This document shows, piece by piece, positions 58,206 to 64,000 of a DNA stretch of 64,000 nucleotides. The notes beneath the pieces are model-generated. The model was given only the letters and a program-made list of their open reading frames with translations, had not been told where the DNA came from and searched no databases. The DNA is from Rhabditoides inermis (taxonomy: Eukaryota; Nematoda; Chromadorea; Rhabditida; Rhabditidae), in contig CAWZYM010000151.1 in assembly GCA_963966185.1 (NCBI GenBank), positions 1,637,501 through 1,701,500 on the forward strand, written 5' to 3'. A program made the position numbers and the translations under genes. Within the stretch, counting starts at the first letter, position 1, and every line of letters starts with the position of its first letter.

Positions 58206-59088
58206 TCACCGTGTCTCTCACTGAGGGCACCAGTCTGACCAGACTCCTCTTGTATGGGTTGAGATTGCAGAATGTGATCGCAGGAAACTCGACTTGGTCG
58301 AATTTTAGCTGAAACGGTGAATTATAGTATATAAACAATGCGTACTTGTAAATGTTTCATTGTTGGTGGCATTGCGTATTCTCTATGCAACCATGTTCAA
58401 TGTTCAACGTTCTCTGTGACATGTGAGGTTGCTTTCGTATTCATGGTCTCTCCGATGCGCGATAGTGCGCCATTCTGTCAATCACATCTACGCCATACGT
58501 TTCAGCGTACGCACATTTGTGCTTCGAGAAAGGATGAGATCAATTGGTGTGATGCTGATGCACAACTAATGATTAAGAATATTAGACCAAGTTAGTTATA
58601 TCAGTTTTTTTTTTCTGGGACACATATGTTTAAAAAAATTCATTGTTCAGTGGTTCAATATTATTGAATTGGGGATTCATCCGGAAATATAAATGACATT
58701 TGTTATGGAGTAATTTAGTACGACATAAATCACAGTTTCCAAAACCCACCGCAATACTGGTAATCTTCTCGTGGTTGTTGTATTTGACATAGAGTGAGAT
58801 TCCGTTCCATAGGAAGAAGCACGTGAAGCAAATGAAGGCGACCACCCAGAAGGCCTTGGAGAAGCTGGAGTGAGCGATGAGGATGCGCTTCGCTCCGTGC
58901 GCCGTCGTCGTGTCCGCGAAGAACTTCAACTTCTCCTTGACCGGCAGCTGACTGTGCTCCTCCTCTTCCCCCTCCACCTTCGGAGGGAGTGGTCCCGTGT
59001 CGTAGACATCCGCGCCGGGAGCCATACTGGAGGCATAGGGATAGAAGGCAGTGTCCCCCTTTTGCAGAAGGGACACCTTACGCGGCAT
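52206..59088 (-). CDS. Degenerin (DEG/ENaC) channel subunit, MEC-4/UNC-8-like
   Basis: About 27 exons encode some 820 residues (start 59088, stop 52208-52206). The N-tail has the gating TTAHGAKRI (HG motif), then TM1 ([13 protein letters not shown]), [13 protein letters not shown], Cys-rich [14 protein letters not shown] and [15 protein letters not shown], a Thr/Pro-rich insert, the degenerin core ([68 protein letters not shown]), the pre-TM2 ESEAYG and GGHLGLW, then TM2. Degenerins form trimeric sodium channels in mechanosensory and motor neurons. Oddities: GGHLG where GGQLG is usual, a 6-nt exon at 53057-53062, a 15-nt exon at 56069-56083, a GC donor after the exon ending near 53916, and a transposon in the Thr-rich exon. 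The exon near 56531-56566 has an uncertain donor. The 290 bp to the next gene may be operonic. Confidence 0.9.
53057..53062 (-). other. 6-nt microexon of the degenerin
   Basis: CAGAAA flanked by TTTTCAG and GTGAGT, encoding Gln-Lys, joins in phase between the KWPSG exon and the LGDCEGM exon. Confidence 0.6.
53200..53480. repeat. CT/CCT low-complexity tract in degenerin intron
   Basis: About 280 bp of CT and CCCT repeats; purine (GA) on the gene's sense strand. Confidence 0.95.
55020..55168. repeat. CT microsatellite with GCTCTCTCA interruptions
   Basis: CT repeat with a repeated TCGCTCTCTCACTCTCTCTC unit, in the degenerin intron next to the MITE. Confidence 0.9.
55312..55696. mobile_element. 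385-bp MITE with TA target duplication inside degenerin exon
   Basis: Ends are GGGATGTCAAG and CTTGACATCCC, an 11-bp inverted repeat, flanked by TA on both sides. No transposase is encoded. It splits a run of ACT/ACG codons of the degenerin Thr-rich exon; GTAGTAGTG-type sequence continues on both sides. On the gene's strand the element's own end supplies TCAA|GTGGGC, a potential donor in the phase needed by the next exon (acceptor at 55002-55004). Confidence 0.85.
57576..58203. repeat. (GGGAGA)n array, about 630 bp
   Basis: Near-pure GGGAGA hexamers with occasional shortened units, ending in GA. On the degenerin sense strand it is a continuous polypyrimidine tract filling a 651-nt intron (57559-58209) up to the acceptor CTCCAG. 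Confidence 0.97.
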
Positions 59089-59759
59089 CGCGACAATGTG
59101 CCAATGTATTTGGAGAGAGAAGGCGTGAGTAGGAGAAGATTGAATTAGGGGGAATGTTGAGAAGAGGAGGGGCCAGGAGGAAATTGAAAGGAGGGAGTGC
59201 GATGGGACCTGACAGATGCTGTGATCGTTCATATAGTAAAACAACAGCTGATGATGTCAACTATGGGACAGGGGACTGGTGAGATTTTTGCTTCATGAGA
59301 ATTGTAAGCGGTAATTTGACACTGGCAAGCAGCATCTTCAGTTTAAAAGATGTGGTGGGAGAATGCCGAGGGATCAAAGGCCTTTCGCTCTTCGCACCCC
59401 ATTATCATACAATGAGGACGGCTGTTGCAAATCTAATGAGATCTGGCTCATGAGATCTGGTCTCCTCAAACTATCAGAGTGCATTCAGAATATTTAAAAC
59501 ATTGAGGTTGTCAGTACAAAGTGAACATGGGATGAAGAGAAACTATAAAAGTGAATACCGAAACCGAAAGAGCACATAATGAACGTATCAAGGAGAGCGA
59601 GTGGAGGGGGGATGGAAATAGAGTGAAGATGAGACCCGGGGTGGTCGAACCACTGTCAGGAGACTCCCTATGAACGCTGATCAATCAAGGGGGTAACGCG
59701 GATCGTTAGGTTGACGTCAGGAGACGGGGGGGAGAGAGGGAGAGAGAGGGAGAGGGGGG

Positions 59760-59816
<57 letters not shown>

Positions 59817-60225
59817 GGGGGGAGAGGTGCAAAACCATGCACGGGACTGATCTCGGGAGGTGAGTGAGTCATAGGAACAGCTGCCTAGAATGCGCATACA
59901 ATCAGTGGAATGCACGTGGATAGACAGACATACCGCGCGAGAATAGCGGAGTGAGAGCGTTCTCTGGAGGGGAGACAAGTCAACTGGAAAGGAACATCCG
60001 GTGCACCGGCTTCCGTCAAGCAAAGGTCACATGACTAATCACTAAGTTATAAGTCAAAGTTTAAGATACAAAGTTGCGCGCTAAGAGCTGTGAACTCTTG
60101 GCGAACAAAGGACAGCATTGAGGGAAAAAGTAGAAAATGGCTGTTGCAGCCAATTGGGGCAAGCAGCCGAGTGACCTAAGTGATTACTTTTCGTGTTCTT
60201 GCGAGAATTGAGTGGCTCTCTCTCT

Positions 60226-60269
<44 letters not shown>

Positions 60270-61558
60270 ATCTATCTACCAACCCAACGAACCGAGGGAG
60301 AGGGCCTCTTTTAGTGAGAGTGCTAAAGCAAAACAAGTACCTCTCTATTCCAGACTACTTCGTTTAGTGGGCGGTCGTATTCAAGACGTCAGGTAATCAC
60401 TAATGGGAGCCAGTAATGGAAATGAAAGTACTCTAGGTGAATAAAGATCGTGAAGAAATCAAAGTGCTTGCTATTAATAGGTAGACTGGAATAATTATCC
60501 ATACGAAAAGAGTATAGCAACAACATAGTGTGCGCATTGAGTGAAATCGAAGCAGTGTATGAAACACCATGCATAAGAAATCGGTATTCAACCCTGGGTC
60601 ACACTATCCCTCTCTTTCTCCACGCGAAACGTGACAGCCATCTGACAAAGTACGTTTCACCTTGCCACACCGTACGTTTCAGTGTAACGTGGCGAAGTGA
60701 TGAATCACAAACACTCACATGACATAACACAGCAAATCTCGACGACTCTGGGATAAACTGGTAGCCACAAGTGAGTGAGTGATTTAGTATTCATTGGCTA
60801 GTGGGAGAGTAATGAGGGGGATAGAGAGTGTAGGGCAGTGGAGGGAAACACGAGGCGACAGCTATCAATGATGACAGGTATGTAAACAAAAGTGAACGTG
60901 AAGATGTGGAGATGAATAGTGTAATGATATGAAAATGCTAGAGTCTAGAAGATCAGCTGTTTCCGTGAGCGGGCGGCCATGTTTCACACTTCGTGAAAAA
61001 TCGCGGGATCTCTCGCACTAGCTAGCATTTTTCATCGCGTCTGGGAGGGTCTCCCTTTCTCTTCAGACTCCGTCATTCATATATTGAGAGCTGATTAGTG
61101 TGATCAGAGATATCACTGGGATCAGATGAGGGGAGAAGGAGAGAAGTGTAATAAGTGTAAGGCAATTATGTTCTAGAGAAAACATGTTATACACACGCTG
61201 TATTATATTGTTCCATCGAGACATGCATGTATTACACCATCATTATACATAATACTTTATACAATAGTTATCGAGTGCATGACATTGAATATCTTCCCAC
61301 ACACCACGTTGCGGCATTTTGTCAGTAGTACTAGTACACAAAATGTAGCTTCTTAAACGTTGCAAAAACGTTGCAAAATTCTTGACCTCACAATAATAGT
61401 GTAAACACGAACATGTTGCATAATGTTGCAACTCCATTAGTGTTTTGTAAAAGTAATTATTTCAGCACATCTCATTTTCTTTTTGTGGAGCTGTGCGGAA
61501 GATCATCATCAGTTTTTTTTTCAGGCACAATACACAATATAATTATTTGTGTTCTAAC
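59089..61558. other. Region between the two degenerin start modules
   Basis: Probable promoter of the proximal isoform, with GA tract 59727-59830 and CT tract 60229-60265. I searched the minus strand for further degenerin exons after the distal module and found none. Confidence 0.5.
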
Positions 61559-62000
61559 CTGAACAACAACGGTTGGATGGCGACTTGTGAAGTTGCCGTA
61601 GAGATGAACGATCTAAAAAATAGATAGATAGCAATTGAGAATTGAATACAAAACAAATGACTTACAAAGACAATGAAGCATATGAGGGACAGGAACCAGA
61701 CGAAAAACCAGAATGAGCGAGCTTTGCTGAAACATAACAATAACATTATCCACAAGAAAAAAGTGTGAAAAAACGCACTGTTTGGTTCTTGCAATGTTTC
61801 CGAACGCATGTCCACTGGTGTTGTTGAGAAACTGCCCCAGAGCGGTTTTCTTCTGAAACGTATTGTTATTGACAAACAAAAAAATGACTAAAATGAACTA
61901 ACATTGTTGAACAGTTACAAAACAAACTTACACAATAATGCAGAATGTGCTTATTGTGTTCGTCACCTTCAGGATTATCCACGTCTGACAGAGAAGACAT
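61559..62000 (-). CDS. Alternative degenerin N-terminus (distal TM1 module)
   Basis: Four exons, 62000-61932, 61852-61779, 61726-61666 and 61612-61559, encode 86 residues: an acidic N-tail, a degenerin-like TSGHAFGNIART, a Trp/Phe-rich TM1 (FWFFVWFLSLICFIVF) and an extracellular start LYGNFTSRHP. The last exon ends in phase 0 at CAG|GTTAG, the same phase as the proximal exon 1 of the degenerin (ends 58750). No own downstream exons occur in the 2.4 kb before 59088, so I infer it splices to the shared exon at 58308. The alternative is a truncated paralog. The ATG directly follows TTTTTTTCAG, suggesting a trans-splice site. The HG gating motif reads HA here. Confidence 0.65.
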
Positions 62001-63925
62001 CTGAAAAAAAGTTTTTTTGTAATAACACAAAATTCGGATTGCGAATATCAGATGAACGAACAAGCAAAAGAAACGAAATCGCGGCGGATTTAGGGCGGAT
62101 TGCAAGGGAACACTGGAGCGAGTCATAAAAAGACTCATTCGTTGATTGTACTTTACTGCAACTACTATATAAAGGAAAGCAATCAAATTGAACTACTCAA
62201 GTAAACAATATAAACACCTGAATGACAAAAGCTTTGTCGATACACGACGTTTCATATGATATATAAACTATATTATAGTCATGAACTCGGAAAACACAAC
62301 GTGTTATGCAGCCAGTATCGGGCTAGTGCATTCGTGCGCACTGCCTGCCAACCCAAATTCGAAAAGTTGAATTAAACAAGCGGGAGGCGAAAACCGAAAA
62401 CAACAGCGAGGCAAATCATCTCTCTGGAGGCGGGTGGAAATGAGGAACGGCCTAATAGAGAGAGCGAGTTTCCAGTAAAATACTGATTACTGGTAATCAC
62501 ATTCGAGGCGGCGAAAATGGAAACGGACTGCGCTCGGTCCTTGGTCAGAAGGCAACGAAAATTATGAGGAAAACAAGTGCTTTGAATTGTGAGGTGGGGA
62601 GGGGTACAGTTACAGTACACTGAGTGTAGCGTCTCTGTTCTGTGGCATAATGATCGAAATTATCACAGCATTGTTTATTATGAAGACAAATGAATTTAAG
62701 AGCTGCGAATGAAATAATGAATCTGACTATAGACCAGTAGCGTGAAGAGCAAAAGAACATTCATTTGTACATGAATTCAAGATAAGAACTAGAAATGAGC
62801 AAGTCACTAGACTGACCAAGGCAAGGCTGATTGAAGGGACTTTGTCACCACTCTCACAACATAATCACATCCACTGGTGTTGTTGAGAAACTGCCCCAGA
62901 GCGGTTTTCTTCTGAAACGTATTGTTATTGACAAACAAAAAAATGACTAAAATGAACTAACATTGTTGAACAGTTACAAAACAAACTTACACAATAATGC
63001 AGAATGTGCTTATTGTGTTCGTCACCTTCAGGATTATCCACGTCTGACAGAGAAGACATCTGAAAAAAAGTTTTTTTGTAATAACACAAAATTCGGATTG
63101 CGAAATATCAGATGAACGAACAAGCAAAAGAAACGAAATCGCGGCGGATTTAGGCGGATTGCAAGGGAACACTGGAGCGAGTCATAAAAAGACTCATTCG
63201 TTGATTGTACTTTACTGCAACTACTATATAAAGGAAAGCAATCAAATGAACTACTCAAGTAAACAATATAAACACTGAATGACAAAAGCTTTGTCGATAC
63301 ACGACGTTTCATATGATATATAAACTATATTATAGTCATGAACTCGGAAAACACAACGTGTTATGCAGCCAGTATCGGGCTAGTGCATTCGTGCGCACTG
63401 CCTGCCAACCAAATTCGAAAAGTTGAATTAAACAAGCGGGAGGCGAAAACCGAAAACAACAGCGAGGCAATCATCTCTCTGGAGGCGGGTGGAAATGAGG
63501 AACGGCCTAATAGAGAGAGCGAGTTTCCAGTAAAATACTGATTACTGGTAATCACATTCGAGGCGGCGGAAAATGGAAACGGACTGCGCTCGGTCCTTGG
63601 TCAGAAGGCAACGAAAATTATGAGGAAAACAAGTGCTTTGAATTGTGAGGTGGGGAGGGTACAGTTACAGTACACTGAGTGTAGCGTCTCTGTTCTGTGG
63701 CATAATGATCGAAATTATCACAGCATTGTTTATTATGAAGACAAATGAATTTAAGAGCTGCGAATGAAATAATGAATCTACTATAGACCAGTAGCGTGAA
63801 GAGCAAAAGAACATTCATTTGTACATGAATTCAAGATAAGAACTAGAAATGAGCAAGTCACTAGACTGACCAAGGCAAGGCTGATTGAAGGGGACTTTGT
63901 CACCACTCTCACAACATAATCACAT
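61812..63925. repeat. 1,059-bp direct duplication
   Basis: 61812-62870 repeats at 62871-63925. All differences I noticed are one- or two-base insertions/deletions in or next to homopolymers, with no clear substitution. It copies the distal degenerin exon 1 and part of exon 2. Confidence 0.93.
62871..63060 (-). pseudogene. Duplicate of distal degenerin exon 1 and part of exon 2
   Basis: Within the second copy of the 1,059-bp duplication. Exon 1 (63060-62992) is intact, but exon 2 (62911 down) is cut at the repeat boundary at 62871. It is not a complete gene and may not exist in the real genome. Confidence 0.7.
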
Positions 63926-64000
63926 CTCTCTCATAAATGTCAAGTACTACGCTCTCCAATCGACGTGTTGCGAGCTAATTCGCGCAGCGGGCGCTCGCTC
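63061..64000. other. Upstream DNA of the distal degenerin module (duplicated copy)
   Basis: Same content as about 62001-62870, including short TATATAAA-like words, ending with unique sequence from 63926. No additional gene is seen. Confidence 0.5.

Noticed and set aside
57439..58338. Long ORFs of Arg/Glu/Gly or Leu/Ser/Pro repeats on both strands
   Set aside because: They are translations of the (GGGAGA)n array; the same explains most long ORFs over GA/CT tracts elsewhere in the window.

Overview
The window is nuclear DNA of a nematode. The gene content (a MEC-4/UNC-8-type degenerin, an SH3BP5/REI-type protein, an MSP-domain protein, ShKT domains, acceptors placed directly before start codons as in spliced-leader trans-splicing) and the very intron-dense genes with short exons and GC-biased codons fit a clade V nematode, perhaps a diplogastrid such as Pristionchus; the genus is inference. 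Dinucleotide GA/CT microsatellites are extremely abundant, in introns and intergenic DNA. I rebuilt the exon structures by hand from splice signals, reading phase and protein family fit.

Layout. 0.5-2.2 kb (-): 5' half of a secreted carboxylesterase. 3.1-6.1 kb (-): complete MAGE/NSE3 gene with a small membrane-protein gene nested antisense in one intron (3.9-4.3 kb, +). 8.3-9.8 kb (+): a 14-3-3 gene with a pair of mutually exclusive exons. 10.4-14.3 kb (+): kynurenine aminotransferase, followed by Tim9 (14.5-15.1 kb), probably one operon. 15.1-24.4 kb: gene-poor, with decayed coding fragments, two tRNA-like inverted-repeat elements and a 5 x 163 bp tandem array. 24.5-26.4 kb (+): peptide GPCR. 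30.7-38.8 kb (+): SH3BP5-family Rab11 GEF, tail to tail with 39.4-42.2 kb (-), a secreted cysteine-rich/ShKT protein. 43.2-45.0 kb (+): secreted cysteine-rich protein carrying a retroelement insertion and a duplicated dead exon. 45.4-47.3 kb (-): Transformer-2 type SR splicing factor. 49.7-51.9 kb (-): membrane-anchored MSP-domain protein. 52.2-62.0 kb (-): degenerin (DEG/ENaC) with two alternative N-termini, a microexon of 6 nt, and a MITE inside a threonine-rich exon. 62.9-63.9 kb: near-copy of the preceding 1.06 kb, probably an assembly artefact.

Most genes are housekeeping or neuronal and not obviously linked in one pathway; the interest lies in gene architecture: exon swapping (14-3-3), alternative first transmembrane modules (degenerin), and transposable elements that have altered two genes.
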